From NCBI RefSeq assembly GCF_030056665.1, contig NZ_JASHIG010000020.1: a DNA stretch of 64,000 nt; one strand, given 5' to 3'. The position numbers and the translations under genes are program-made. Positions 17,413-26,904 of this stretch are shown piece after piece (the first letter of the stretch is position 1; each line of letters starts with the position of its first letter). The stretch comes from Flectobacillus roseus (GTDB lineage: Bacteria; Bacteroidota; Bacteroidia; Cytophagales; Spirosomataceae). The notes below the pieces were generated by a model. It was not told where the DNA came from. It did not search any database and saw only the letters and a list, made by a program, of their open reading frames with translations.

Positions 17413-17880
17413 TTAGACTTGTATCGGAACGGGCGTTTGGCTTTTGATTTCGTTTACAACAAACCTACTTTGTGCATTTCCGATATTGGCCAATGTTGCC
17501 AATTTATGTAAGATAAACTGACGATATTCGTCCATATCTTTTACCAATACCTTCAGTAAAAAATCCGCTCCTCCCGAAATACAATAACATTCTACTACCT
17601 CTGGTAGCAACAGTACATCGCGCTCAAACTGTGCCAAATATTCTGCGGCATGCTCTTTTAGTGTCACATCGACCAACACCACCAGTCCTTTTCCCAATTT
17701 AGACTTATTGAGAATAGCCGTGTATTTCTCGATTATTCCATCTTGCTCAAGACGTTTGATACGCTCATGAACGGGCGTTGTTGTCAAATTAAGCTTTGCG
17801 GCAATCTCTTTATTGGTCATCAAAGCATCCTCTTGCAACAATTTTAATATCCTTAAATCTGTATTATCTAACGAAGCCAT
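17413..17880 (-). CDS. Lrp/AsnC-family transcriptional regulator
   Basis: A 155-residue regulator. The N-terminal helix-turn-helix reads LDNTDLRILKLLQEDALMTN followed by KEIAAKLNLTTTPVHERIKR (residues 4-43). The C-terminal AsnC ligand-binding (RAM) domain spans about 68-145 (VVECYCISGGADFLLKVLVK). Such proteins sense amino acids and control transport or metabolism genes. It is divergent from the small unknown gene at 18094, its most likely target, across a very AT-rich 213-bp region. A second Lrp homologue lies at 53016. Confidence 0.92.
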   Translation of the reverse strand: MASLDNTDLRILKLLQEDALMTNKEIAAKLNLTTTPVHERIKRLEQDGIIEKYTAILNKSKLGKGLVVLVDVTLKEHAAEYLAQFERDVLLLPEVVECYCISGGADFLLKVLVKDMDEYRQFILHKLATLANIGNAQSRFVVNEIKSQTPVPIQV

Positions 17881-17981
17881 AGAATAAAAATCTTTTTTGA
17901 GATTAAATCACCACCTTTATAATAAAAATAATCCACAAATATTCAATATAAAAGAATCATAATCTAATATAATTATAAATA

Positions 17982-18012
17982 TTGGACTATAGTTCTTTAT
18001 TTTATAAATTTG
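17982..18012 (+). promoter_or_regulatory. Promoter of the 106-residue unknown gene
   Basis: TTG at 17982-17984, a 20-bp spacer and TAAATTTG at 18005-18012 match the Bacteroidota promoter. The leader would be about 75 nt. Several short AT-rich inverted repeats (for example aattatgtaatcataaacaatt) lie between it and the gene, compatible with Lrp binding. Confidence 0.6.
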
Positions 18013-18093
18013 ATAAAATTTAATGCTAAAACCAAAATCGTAAAATCGATTATAAGCGTTAGTAATTATGTAATCATAAACAATTATAAGCTT

Positions 18094-18414
18094 ATGGAAA
18101 CTTACCTTCTCACACTCGGCTTTCAGGACAACGATTTCACTGTTCATTTACTGATGAACACGCTTCAAAAATATTTTGAAGAAGTCCAATTTATTGAATT
18201 AAGCAACCGTGAAGAAGTCTCACGATACCGTAAGTTACGCCTTGTTGTCAATGCAGATTGGAATAGCTTATTGAACGCCTCCAAACATTTAGAAAAAATT
18301 AGCGCTGTATTTGAAATTCAAATTATGGATCTAAGCTCTGGCGACACTCCAAGCTTATGTGGTATATATCGTAAACAAAGAAACCCGACAAATTATTACC
18401 GCACAGCGGCATAA
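18094..18414 (+). CDS. Small protein of unknown function
   Basis: A 106-residue soluble protein starting METYLLTLGFQDNDFT; the longer upstream reading (from 18010) overlaps the promoter and is rejected. Charged and hydrophobic residues alternate in a pattern like a small alpha/beta sandwich (a strand at ETYLLTLGF, a helix at TVHLLMNTLQKYFEEV, a strand at KLRLVVNA, a helix at WNSLLNASKHLEKI, a strand at AVFEIQIMDL). This is reminiscent of ferredoxin-like or ACT folds, but I do not recognise the family. It is divergent from an Lrp regulator, suggesting Lrp control. A terminator follows at 18441. Confidence 0.65.
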   Translation: METYLLTLGFQDNDFTVHLLMNTLQKYFEEVQFIELSNREEVSRYRKLRLVVNADWNSLLNASKHLEKISAVFEIQIMDLSSGDTPSLCGIYRKQRNPTNYYRTAA

Positions 18415-18440
18415 TCACTTTTGGTGATATCAACATAAAC

Positions 18441-18481
18441 AGGCATAAAGGTGTATTCTGCTCCTTTATGCCTATTTTTTT
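18441..18481. terminator. Terminator between the small gene and the LysR gene
   Basis: aggcataaagg (18441-18451) and cctttatgcct (18463-18473) form an 11-bp stem followed by a T run to 18481. It terminates the plus-strand gene. Confidence 0.75.
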
Positions 18482-18490
18482 ACCCAGTCA

Positions 18491-19381
18491 TCAATCATAT
18501 CTAAAATCTACCGAGCTGGCGGTATCCAAAAAGTTATGCAAAATCGGATTGGTATCGTCTTTCCTCCAAACCATTGACAACTGCGTTCTTTCTGGCAATT
18601 GGTCTAAATCAATGAATCGCACATTAACTGGCGAACTAATGCGGTAGGAAGATGGCAACAAGCTTACACCTAAATTATGCTCAACCAATTTTAAAATCGT
18701 AGTCCCAAAATTTGACTCATGAATAATATTGGGTAAAAATCCTTCACGCTCACACATTCTCAACAAAATATCATGGTAGGTCGAGCCTGCATGCCTTGGA
18801 GGTAAGATAAACGATTCGTTTTGTACTTGTCTCAGTCCCGTAAAGTTTTCCTTAGTCAAAGGATGGTTTGGAGGAACGACTAGCGAAAAACATTCCTCAA
18901 AAATGAGCCTCGAATTCAAATATTTATCTGGAATTGGTTCTCTTACAAAGCCAACATCCACCTGATAATTTTGTAAAGACTCAAATAATTTATTTTCTAG
19001 TACCTCAGACAATACCGCTCGAATCTTGGGGAAGTATAATTTTAATGCCGATAGCAAAGTTGGCAAAACTGAGAATACAGCCGACCCCGGGTGTGCAATT
19101 CTCAAATCACCCTCCTCGCCTCTATGTATCAATTGTGTTCTGAGACGCACATATTCTAGCTGTGAAAGTATTCTTGATGCCTCATTTTGAAGATATTCGC
19201 CTGCAGGAGTCAGTTTTACGTTTCGTTTATCTCGTTCAAAAAGCACTACATCCAATTCATTTTCCAATTGTTGAATTTGTCGGCTCAAAGCTGGCTGTGC
19301 TACATATAGCTTTTCAGCAGCCTTCGAAAAGTGCAACTCAGAGGCTACACCCAAAAAATATTCTAGTTGTCGAATATCCAT
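18491..19381 (-). CDS. LysR-family transcriptional regulator
   Basis: A 296-residue regulator. The N-terminal winged helix is clear: MDIRQLEYFLGVASELHFSK, then AAEKLYVAQPALSRQIQQLE (residues 21-40). The C-terminal substrate-binding domain covers about 90-290 (DLRIAHPGSAVFSVLP, VDVGFVREPI, LVEHNLGVSLLPSSYR). It is divergent from the GNAT gene with a 96-bp gap that carries an inverted repeat, acttataac at 19380-19388 and cttataagtt at 19428-19437, a plausible LysR operator. The acetyltransferase is therefore the likely regulated gene. The effector is unknown. Confidence 0.93.
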   Translation of the reverse strand: MDIRQLEYFLGVASELHFSKAAEKLYVAQPALSRQIQQLENELDVVLFERDKRNVKLTPAGEYLQNEASRILSQLEYVRLRTQLIHRGEEGDLRIAHPGSAVFSVLPTLLSALKLYFPKIRAVLSEVLENKLFESLQNYQVDVGFVREPIPDKYLNSRLIFEECFSLVVPPNHPLTKENFTGLRQVQNESFILPPRHAGSTYHDILLRMCEREGFLPNIIHESNFGTTILKLVEHNLGVSLLPSSYRISSPVNVRFIDLDQLPERTQLSMVWRKDDTNPILHNFLDTASSVDFRYD

Positions 19382-19477
19382 ACTTATAACAAAAAAGCAT
19401 TATTTGATATAAAATAAGTATTTTTTCTTATAAGTTCAAAAGATTTTCTTTGTACTATCAAAACATTAGTTAACGTC

Positions 19478-19981
19478 ATGCAAGTACAAATAGCTAATTC
19501 TTCTCATGTAGAAGCACTCCTTGCACTAGCCCGTCGCACTTTCGTAGATACCTATGCCATTTATAATACGCCCGAAAATCTGCAATTATATCTGGACACG
19601 AATTTTACGCCAGCAATAATGGCAGACGAACTATCCGAAAAAGGGAGTACTTATCTGGTGGGGTTTGAAGACAATACGATGATTGCTTTTGCCAAAATTC
19701 GAACAATAGATACAATTCTGGAAGATTCGGAGGCTGCCGAGATACAGCGTATTTACGTTGATCAAAGTTATCATAGCAAAGGACTAGGCTCGGTAATGAT
19801 GCAAGCCTGTATTGATTATGCGAAACAGCAAGGTTTCAAGAAAATGGGCTTGGGCGTTTGGGAAAACAATCCGAAAGCCATCGCTTTTTATACTAAGTGG
19901 GGCTTCGAAAAAGTAGGGGTGCATAGTTTCGTATTAGGCTCTGAAGAACAAAATGATTTTATTCTTTTGAAAAATCTCTAA
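19478..19981 (+). CDS. GNAT-family N-acetyltransferase
   Basis: A 167-residue acetyl-CoA-dependent acyltransferase. Motif A, which binds acetyl-CoA, is IQRIYVDQSYHSKGLGSVMM (about residues 89-108), followed by GLGVWENNPKAIAFYTKWGF, the typical motif B. The substrate (amino group of a small molecule or protein) cannot be told. It resembles the protease synthase/sporulation regulator (PaiA-like) subgroup in its opening ANSSHVEALLALARRTFVDT, but this is a weak impression. It is divergent from the LysR gene. Confidence 0.9.
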   Translation: MQVQIANSSHVEALLALARRTFVDTYAIYNTPENLQLYLDTNFTPAIMADELSEKGSTYLVGFEDNTMIAFAKIRTIDTILEDSEAAEIQRIYVDQSYHSKGLGSVMMQACIDYAKQQGFKKMGLGVWENNPKAIAFYTKWGFEKVGVHSFVLGSEEQNDFILLKNL

Positions 19982-20070
19982 TTGAAAGAGAAAACAAAAC
20001 GCATTTTGAGAAAAGCATAAGTATGAGTTTTGAGTGTAATATCTTGATTGCAAAATAGAATTTAATTTTT

Positions 20071-20170
20071 GAAGCTTTCGGCTTTCGGCGGTAGGATTTG
20101 GAAAAAAGCATGGCTATGGGTAATAAAAAACATTTTAATACTCTTTGCCTTGTGCCTGTTGCCTAAAAAC
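20071..20170 (+). repeat. Dispersed repeat family C, copy
   Basis: Contains gctttcggctttcgg, then catggctatgggtaataaaa, acattttaatactctttgcc and ttgtgcctgttgcctaaaa. The same modules occur in the same order at 34776-34866 and 35821-35914. A diverged partial copy (cggcaatcagctctgggcgc) follows at 20400-20419. The gap 19982-20490 holds only these repeats and the hairpin at 20342. Confidence 0.65.
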
Positions 20171-20341
20171 ATATAGTCCTGAACGATTACTTAAATTTTA
20201 ACTATTACATAAATATATCAGCAAGGTACGCTTTGCAATTTTCTTCTGTTCAAAAAAAACAATCTCTTAGACAAGCTTAAGCTTTAACCTGAGAAATTAT
20301 TAAAAATTAAAATTATCAAATAATAGAAAAGGTTAATGACT

Positions 20342-20370
20342 AAAGCCTCCTACCTATGGTGAGAGGCTTT
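20342..20370. terminator. Hairpin, possible terminator
   Basis: aaagcctc (20342-20349) and gaggcttt (20363-20370) pair with a 13-nt loop, between the convergent GNAT and hemB genes. The T tract is short, so termination is uncertain. Confidence 0.45.
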
Positions 20371-20490
20371 GTATTTGATAATAACGCCTTATTAGGTTTT
20401 CGGCAATCAGCTCTGGGCGCTTGGCAAAATATGTTTATGGTTTCTAAACATTTAGCCTATTGCACAGAGCTTAATGCCGAAAGCCCACTA

Positions 20491-21459
20491 TTATTTCACC
20501 AACTCTGCGTATTCTTTGGCAAAATAGGTCAAAATCACTTTTGAACCAGCACGCTTCAATGATGTCAAACATTCAACCATCGTACGAGTACCATCCAACC
20601 AGCCGTTTTGAGCCGCTGCTTTTACCATCGCATATTCGCCTGATACGTTATAAGCTGCAATTGGGATATTGAAATTATCATTTAAGGTTTTGATTACATC
20701 AAGATATGCCAAACCTGGTTTTACCATCAAGTAATCTGCTCCTTCCAAATAATCTAATTCAGCCTCAACCAATGCTTCACGTATGTTGGCAGGATTCATT
20801 TGGTAGGTCTTTTTATCTCCAAACTTAGGTGCTGAATCCAATGCATCACGGAATGGGCCATAAAAAGCAGAAGCATATTTCGCTGAATATGCCATGATTC
20901 CTACGTTGATAAAGCCTTTGTCATCTAATGCTTCGCGGATATATCCAATACGCCCGTCCATCATATCCGATGGACCAACAATGTCGGCTCCAGCTTCGGC
21001 TTGTGCTACGGCCATTTTTGCCAATACTTCCAATGACTCATCGTTGAGAATCTGTCCGTTTTCGACGATACCATCATGACCATCCGCACTGTACGGATCC
21101 ATGGCTACGTCTGACATGATGCAGATTTCTGGAAAAGCATTTTTGACAGCGTTGATTGATTCGAGATAAATATTACCTTGGCGGTGGCTTTCGGTAGCAT
21201 ATTTATCTTTTTTTGCTTCGGGAATCTGAGGGAATAAGGCAATAGAACGGATACCTAAATCTTGAATAACCGCTAATTCATCAAGCAATTTATCTAGTGA
21301 GTAGCGGAAAATACCCGGCATAGATTTTACTTCTGTTGTCAGATTTTGACCTTCCATCACAAACATAGGATAAATCAAATCATTGACAGATACGGTTGTT
21401 TCTTCGACCATTGCACGGATAGCCGAAGACTGACGATTTCTTCTTGGTCTTCTTAGCAT
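20491..21459 (-). CDS. hemB: Porphobilinogen synthase (delta-aminolevulinate dehydratase)
   Basis: A 322-residue cytoplasmic enzyme condensing two 5-aminolevulinates into porphobilinogen for haem. The two Schiff-base lysines are Lys194 in AYSAKYASAFYGPF and Lys247 in YLMVKPGLAYLDV. The metal-site segment reads DVAMDPYSADGHDG (residues 117-130) with Asp in place of the zinc-binding cysteines of the human/yeast type, so a magnesium-dependent form is expected. Length is standard. No other haem genes adjoin it. A TACCTTTG -7 element lies at 21535-21528 on the minus strand. Confidence 0.96.
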   Translation of the reverse strand: MLRRPRRNRQSSAIRAMVEETTVSVNDLIYPMFVMEGQNLTTEVKSMPGIFRYSLDKLLDELAVIQDLGIRSIALFPQIPEAKKDKYATESHRQGNIYLESINAVKNAFPEICIMSDVAMDPYSADGHDGIVENGQILNDESLEVLAKMAVAQAEAGADIVGPSDMMDGRIGYIREALDDKGFINVGIMAYSAKYASAFYGPFRDALDSAPKFGDKKTYQMNPANIREALVEAELDYLEGADYLMVKPGLAYLDVIKTLNDNFNIPIAAYNVSGEYAMVKAAAQNGWLDGTRTMVECLTSLKRAGSKVILTYFAKEYAELVK

Positions 21460-21527
21460 AATATCAAGCCAGCGTTTTTTGTACTAGCGTTTATTGAAAA
21501 AACCTACATTCATAAGTTTTAGTGCCA

Positions 21528-21535
21528 CAAAGGTA
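21528..21535 (-). promoter_or_regulatory. hemB promoter -7 element
   Basis: TACCTTTG on the minus strand, about 70 nt before the hemB ATG, fits TAnnTTTG. No TTG was found at the right distance upstream. Confidence 0.45.
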
Positions 21536-21660
21536 AGGAATGAGTGATTTGTACCTAAGAGATTATGTGTTTTTTAAAATTTCTTTAGATAAAATGTAGT
21601 ATTTGAGTTCTATGCCTCACAACTACATTTCAATTAATCATTCAAACACCATTCTCTCCA

Positions 21661-22614
21661 TTATTTTATCACTGTGACTGCGGTTCTAATTTGTTGGTAA
21701 GAAGCAAAAACGCCCAAACCATTTTCCACATTGGTATAGGTAAGTACAGGTTCAGAAAATGGATTTCGGCCACTGCGACGAACTTTGTCTACCGAGATAT
21801 TAAACTGATAATATGGATAATCTGTTACAGCAACATAAATTTCAGCATTTCGACTAACTACATTCAAATCGTTCGTAGCGTTAAGTAGCATAGGCTGAGT
21901 CGCCAAAGTCATACCATCTTGTCCAGCATCGCTCATATACTCTTGGCGACTATTGACAAAACGGCGAACCACCACAAAGCGATTTTGAGCATCTAGTACC
22001 CTCATGTTTTCATAATAAAATGCCCCCACAGCATAGTAATTGACTGTACTGGCAAAGTCTAATACCCGTACGATAAGAGCTGGGTAAGCTTTATTATTTC
22101 GGTCATAACCTGTTGTCAATGATGGATTTATCGCTGTTCGCTGTACTCGCTGGGTTGGTACGGTACATTTTGCTTTTACTTCTTTCCCTCTGGCTTTAGC
22201 GATCATGGTGTACGTTGCACCTGCTACAATAGGAATATCTTTGGTCGAAATGACATATCGGTCTTTCGTCAAAAAATTTTCTTTGTAATGTCCCGTACTG
22301 TCTACTTCGATATAATCAAGATAGGTAATTTGTTGATATTTAGCTGTCACGGTTCTTGTACCATCCGAAAGCGTAATTACGGCATCTTTTAATACTGGAT
22401 ATCGGTCTTCACCTTCGTTGATGACACCAATTACAGGTTGGTTGGTAGTCAATGATATTTCTATCATGGTATCCTGCGGACAAATAAAACTCTGCAATAC
22501 TAGTTTTTCTTCATACGGAAGGGCAATATTATTGACCAATGTTTCACAAGAACTCAGTGATAACAGAGCCACTATTACCACTACTATTTTTTGCCAAAAT
22601 TGAAATGATTTCAT
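21661..22614 (-). CDS. DUF4249 outer-membrane-associated lipoprotein
   Basis: A 317-residue lipoprotein. The lipobox LSSC falls near residue 23 after a hydrophobic signal. The rest is beta-rich with segments typical of DUF4249 (LPYEEKLVLQSFICPQDTMI, EISLTTNQPVIG, VTVTAKY-like and VKAKCTVPTQ). DUF4249 proteins are regularly encoded directly downstream of TonB-dependent receptors, as here with only 11 bp between the genes, so the pair probably forms one operon and one outer-membrane complex. The substrate is not known for the family. It could sit on the surface or on the periplasmic face. Confidence 0.82.
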   Translation of the reverse strand: MKSFQFWQKIVVVIVALLSLSSCETLVNNIALPYEEKLVLQSFICPQDTMIEISLTTNQPVIGVINEGEDRYPVLKDAVITLSDGTRTVTAKYQQITYLDYIEVDSTGHYKENFLTKDRYVISTKDIPIVAGATYTMIAKARGKEVKAKCTVPTQRVQRTAINPSLTTGYDRNNKAYPALIVRVLDFASTVNYYAVGAFYYENMRVLDAQNRFVVVRRFVNSRQEYMSDAGQDGMTLATQPMLLNATNDLNVVSRNAEIYVAVTDYPYYQFNISVDKVRRSGRNPFSEPVLTYTNVENGLGVFASYQQIRTAVTVIK

Positions 22615-22625
22615 GGTCTGCTAGA

Positions 22626-25052
22626 TTAAAATTTAAAACTATAAGTTGCTGAAGGAATAATCCCAAACAATGCATACTGCGCCAAGGATTTAGTAGTCTG
22701 GTCGGTTGTGGTGTTATACACGCTTTTGAAGGAATAGAAGTAGGCATTCTTGCGATTGTAAAGATTATACACGCCAAACTCCCAAGTACGGGTATGTCCT
22801 TTCTTCATTTTTTTATGGAACTGCACTCCCACATCTAAGCGATGGTAAGGCGGTGCACGAAAATTATTCCTTTCGCGATAATCAGGTATTTCACGGGCAC
22901 TGTTATAATATTGATTTACGCCAGTTTGATTCAAACCAGGAATATGACTGTAGACTTCATAAGTCGAAATGGGAATCGTAAACACATTGCCTGTTCCATA
23001 TACCCAAGTGGCCGACAAGGTAACATTTGGTTTTAAATGGTAAATACCTACTAAGGACAAATCATGACGACGGTCGTATTTGGGATAAAACTCTTTCCCA
23101 AAATTCAATTCATCAAACTGGTGGAAAATCCAAGATAAAGTATAACCTATCCAGCCCGAAAACTTACCTGTTTTTTTCTGTAACAAAAACTCAGCTCCAT
23201 ACGAACGCCCTTTACCCGCAGTCATATTACTTTCCCATGGAGATTCTTGTGTTTTGGTTTGAGTAAAGCGTTGAATACTTCCATTCAGAATAAAAGAGCT
23301 ACCTTCTTTCAATGCCACGATTTGATTCATAGTTTTATAGAAGCCTTCTAACGTAATACTAAACTGTCGTTCGGGGAAATCTTTGGCAAAACCCAAAGCT
23401 ACCTGCTGCGAGCGCTGCGGTTTTATTAAGTCAGTAGAAGGTACCCATAAATCCGTAGGCAAACTTGCTCCTGAATTTGACACCAAATGAATATATTGAT
23501 TCATTACGGCATACGATGCTTTCAAAGCCCAGTCTTTGGGTAAGGTCCATGCCATAGCCCCGCGAGGTTCCCAGTTATGATATCCTTTTTCGGAAGTACT
23601 AAAACTAGAATAGCGTAAACCTATGTTGAATCGTAAATTGGGGAGAGGCTTGTAATTATCTTCCAGATAAATACCTAATTCAAGCGCATCGATATTTTCG
23701 ACTGCATCTTTATAGCGTGAAGCAATATCGTCTTGTAACTCAATGGCAGATGGGGTAAAACGGTGCATGGTGGCTAACGCTCCTGCTTTGAGGGTATGAA
23801 TAGGATTAGGTAAAAAATCAATATCAAACTTGGCACCAAGGTCTCTGATACCAGAAGAATAATACAAACTGAAATTATTGATACCTATTGCATCAAGATT
23901 AGACTGTAAACTTGATGTCATAAAATCGTATTTACTATAAATCAAAGACAGATTACTGAAAAGGTTATCGCTATAAAGGTGATTCCAGCGTATGGTAGCG
24001 GTTTGGTTTCCCCATTCAATCGACGATTCCAATTTAGATTGCAACTGCATATCTCTTACATAGAGTCGATCTTGCCCGAAATATCCACTTAGGAATAGTC
24101 GATTTTTTTGTCCAAAATCATAATTCAATTTGGCATTGAAATCATAAAAATAATAGCGACTTCCTTTTTGTTCTTTGGGAATAAGTGGTTGGGTCAAAAT
24201 ATCCAAATAAGTGCGTCTGGCAGATACTAAAAATGATGAACGTTTTTGCTTATCAATAGGCCCTTCGGCTACTACTCTTGCCCCAATCAGGCCAATTCCT
24301 CCTTCTACATGGTAATCTTCTTTATTGCCTTCTTTCATTTGCATTTCTATTACCGATGAAAGTCGACCACCAAAACGGGCAGGAAATCCGCCCTTGGTTA
24401 GTTCAACGCTTTTGAGTGCGTCGCCATTAAATACCGAGAAAAATCCAAACAAGTGATAGGCATTATATACTGGGGCATCGTCCAGAATCAGGAGATTTTG
24501 GTCGGGGCCACCACCACGCACATAAATTCCAGCATTCCCTTCTGCTCCTTTTTGCACGCCGGGCATCAGTTGGAGAACTTTCAATACATCTTTTTCACCC
24601 ATGAAGGCTGGAATCTCTTTGATTTGTTGAATCGGAATGGAAATCTGCGACATTTGCACTTGCTCCGAAAGTTTTTGTTGCTCAACGCTATTGGCTACAA
24701 CTTTTACCTCCTCCAAATCTTGATTACTAGGTTTTAAATCAACATTGATGGTAAGCGATTTTGATTTTGCAGGTATCTTTTGAGAGAAAACTTGATAGCC
24801 GACAAAACTATAAACCACCTCAATACTATCCTGAGCCAGAACACTCAAGGAATAAAAACCATAATTATTGCTTTGAGTCCCAATGCGGGTACCCTTTAGC
24901 ATAACATGTACCCCTGGCAGCAGCTCGGCGCTTCCAGCTTCTTTGATGTAGCCACTGATCGTAATTTTTGAGGCATTTTGCCCAAATACTGAGGTGTCAA
25001 ACAACAGTAATACATACAAAAGAAGACATAGCAATCCAACTGGTTTGTTCAT
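22626..25052 (-). CDS. TonB-dependent outer-membrane receptor with carboxypeptidase-regulatory-like domain
   Basis: An 808-residue energy-coupled outer-membrane transporter. After a signal peptide (to FGQ, residue 25) comes a carboxypeptidase-regulatory-like beta-sandwich (about 30-112; ISGYIKEAGSAELLPGVHVM). The plug domain follows (about 140-240; VLKVLQLMPGVQKGAEGN, IYVRGGGPDQNLLILDDAPV, LTKGGFPARFGGRLSSVIEM). The rest is a 22-stranded barrel ending in a terminal Phe (SATYSFKF). It lacks SusD-type neighbours and pairs with DUF4249 instead. The ligand is unknown. The upstream 298-bp gap contains the divergent phosphate-permease promoter. Confidence 0.9.
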   Translation of the reverse strand: MNKPVGLLCLLLYVLLLFDTSVFGQNASKITISGYIKEAGSAELLPGVHVMLKGTRIGTQSNNYGFYSLSVLAQDSIEVVYSFVGYQVFSQKIPAKSKSLTINVDLKPSNQDLEEVKVVANSVEQQKLSEQVQMSQISIPIQQIKEIPAFMGEKDVLKVLQLMPGVQKGAEGNAGIYVRGGGPDQNLLILDDAPVYNAYHLFGFFSVFNGDALKSVELTKGGFPARFGGRLSSVIEMQMKEGNKEDYHVEGGIGLIGARVVAEGPIDKQKRSSFLVSARRTYLDILTQPLIPKEQKGSRYYFYDFNAKLNYDFGQKNRLFLSGYFGQDRLYVRDMQLQSKLESSIEWGNQTATIRWNHLYSDNLFSNLSLIYSKYDFMTSSLQSNLDAIGINNFSLYYSSGIRDLGAKFDIDFLPNPIHTLKAGALATMHRFTPSAIELQDDIASRYKDAVENIDALELGIYLEDNYKPLPNLRFNIGLRYSSFSTSEKGYHNWEPRGAMAWTLPKDWALKASYAVMNQYIHLVSNSGASLPTDLWVPSTDLIKPQRSQQVALGFAKDFPERQFSITLEGFYKTMNQIVALKEGSSFILNGSIQRFTQTKTQESPWESNMTAGKGRSYGAEFLLQKKTGKFSGWIGYTLSWIFHQFDELNFGKEFYPKYDRRHDLSLVGIYHLKPNVTLSATWVYGTGNVFTIPISTYEVYSHIPGLNQTGVNQYYNSAREIPDYRERNNFRAPPYHRLDVGVQFHKKMKKGHTRTWEFGVYNLYNRKNAYFYSFKSVYNTTTDQTTKSLAQYALFGIIPSATYSFKF

Positions 25053-25188
25053 GTGGGTTTGTGGTGGTGATACAGGTATTTAGTTTGTATTTATCAGCAA
25101 AGTAATATCTTAACTCGGAAAAATTATAACAAATTCTTAAATATCAAGCAATTATCCCAATGTTACCAAATTTAACAATTCCTTAACA

Positions 25189-25216
25189 TTGACGTAAATA
25201 AGTATTTTTACTTTTG
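25189..25216 (+). promoter_or_regulatory. Phosphate permease promoter
   Basis: TTG at 25189-25191, a 17-bp spacer and TACTTTTG at 25209-25216 match the phylum consensus. The leader of about 130 nt shows no further structure. Confidence 0.5.
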
Positions 25217-25350
25217 TGCGATAATTACCAATATGAAAAGTCTTAATAATACTTGAGATATAAGAAAAACGATAAAATACCTGATTCACTAATTCAAAAA
25301 TTCCTTTTTACGCGTTCGTTCTTATATCATATAATTAATTCACAAAAACT

Positions 25351-26802
25351 ATGTTCGGATTAGATACGTCCTTGTTCATTTTACTTTTCCTTTGCTTATT
25401 CTTAGCCTGTGCTTTCGAATTTGTTAATGGTTTCCACGATACAGCTAACGCGGTTGCGACTGTTATCTACACAAACTCATTGAAGCCAACTCAAGCCGTT
25501 GTATGGTCTGGTTTTATGAACTTTATTGGTTTGTTGACTGGTGGTGTTGGTGTAACGATGTCAATCATTGGATTATTACCCACGGAACTACTCATCGACC
25601 CCAACGTCTATCACTCCATGGCCACGGCTTTATCTATGTTAGGTGCCGCTATTATTTGGAACTTAGGAACATGGTATTTTGGTATTCCAGCGTCTTCTTC
25701 TCACACATTGATTGGTTCAATCATTGGTATCGGTGTTGGATACGCTCTTTTGCCAGAAAATAAAGCTGGTTTATCAACAGTAAACTGGGATAAAGCTACC
25801 GAAATTGGTCAGGCACTTTTGTTGTCTCCATTGTTTGGTTTTGCTGTGGCAATTGTATTTATGTACATTTTGAAAAAATCTGTTCCTAATAAAGAAATTT
25901 TTAAAGAGCCGAAAAAAGATACTCCTCCTCCAATGTGGATTCGTGGTATTTTGTTTTTGACTTGTACATTGGTAAGTTTCTTCCACGGACGTAACGACGG
26001 TCAAAAAGGTATCGGTCTTGTAATGATGATTTTGATTGCTTTCTTACCAAGTTATTTTGCGATCAATACCGATGTTGATCCATTCAAATTGCAAGGTGCC
26101 GTAGTAAAAGTTCAGACAATCATTGCTAAAATCGATACAAACAAACTTTCTTCTACTGAAAAAGAAAGTTATACGAAAGTAATGAAAGCTACTGTAGCTT
26201 TGAATACAATTTTGACAGACAAATCATTAATTAATCATTTGTCTACTGAGAAAAAACTAGAGATTCGTAAAGATGTTTTAGCTATTAATAAGCATACAAA
26301 AAAATTGTCTGAAAGCGATGCAGTAAGCTTAAGTGCTGACGACAAAAAAGAACTGAAAAAAGCTACTGCTGGTGATAAAGCTCCTTTCTTCTCATTCGGT
26401 AACTCAAACAAAGGTCTTTCGTCATTAACAGACTTTGCTCCAGCTTGGGTAATGTGGATGATTGCTTTATCATTAGGTTTAGGTACTATGATTGGTTGGA
26501 AAAGAATTGTAGTAACAATCGGTGAGAAAATCGGTAAGCAACACCTTTCTTACGCTCAAGGTGCTTCGGCTGAGTTGGTTGCTTCTATCACAATCGGTTT
26601 GGCTACGGCTTACAAATGGCCAGTATCTACCACTCACGTTCTTTCGTCGGGTATCGCTGGTTCGATGGTAGCTTCAAAAGGTATCAAAAACTTACAAGGT
26701 GGTACAGTGAAAAACATCGTAATGGCTTGGGTATTGACACTTCCAGTTACGATTCTTTTATCAGCTACATTGTTTGTTTTCTTCCGTTGGATTATTGGTT
26801 AA
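25351..26802 (+). CDS. pitA: Inorganic phosphate permease, PiT family (PitA-like)
   Basis: A 483-residue inner-membrane phosphate transporter driven by protons or cations. The duplicated PiT signature is visible: FVNGFHDTANAVATVIYTNS (residues 25-44) and FFHGRNDGQKGIGLVMM (about 210-226), together with AYKWPVSTTHVLSSGIAGSM near residue 430. A hydrophilic helical insertion (about 242-360) separates the halves, as in E. coli PitA. It is followed by a strong terminator, then a DUF2490 barrel and an OprO/P-like porin, so this region looks devoted to phosphate uptake. The symbol is by family resemblance. Confidence 0.92.
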   Translation: MFGLDTSLFILLFLCLFLACAFEFVNGFHDTANAVATVIYTNSLKPTQAVVWSGFMNFIGLLTGGVGVTMSIIGLLPTELLIDPNVYHSMATALSMLGAAIIWNLGTWYFGIPASSSHTLIGSIIGIGVGYALLPENKAGLSTVNWDKATEIGQALLLSPLFGFAVAIVFMYILKKSVPNKEIFKEPKKDTPPPMWIRGILFLTCTLVSFFHGRNDGQKGIGLVMMILIAFLPSYFAINTDVDPFKLQGAVVKVQTIIAKIDTNKLSSTEKESYTKVMKATVALNTILTDKSLINHLSTEKKLEIRKDVLAINKHTKKLSESDAVSLSADDKKELKKATAGDKAPFFSFGNSNKGLSSLTDFAPAWVMWMIALSLGLGTMIGWKRIVVTIGEKIGKQHLSYAQGASAELVASITIGLATAYKWPVSTTHVLSSGIAGSMVASKGIKNLQGGTVKNIVMAWVLTLPVTILLSATLFVFFRWIIG

Positions 26803-26813
26803 TCCATCATTTA

Positions 26814-26853
26814 AAAAGAGTCTCATGGTCGTTGAAAACCATGAGACTCTTTT
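26814..26853. terminator. Terminator after the phosphate permease
   Basis: A perfect 16-bp stem (26814-26829 with 26838-26853, loop cgttgaaa) ends in a T run. Confidence 0.85.
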
Positions 26854-26904
26854 AGTACAAGATTGAATTTCAACATATACTACCAATATAGAAAATCCAA
26901 GTTT

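Noticed and set aside
17917..18147. A minus-strand open frame of 76 codons upstream of lrp
   Set aside because: It covers the divergent promoter region and the start of the 106-residue gene; composition is that of AT-rich intergenic DNA.
20356..20544. A plus-strand open frame of 62 codons before hemB
   Set aside because: It begins inside a hairpin, crosses repeat-like sequence and overlaps the end of hemB antisense.
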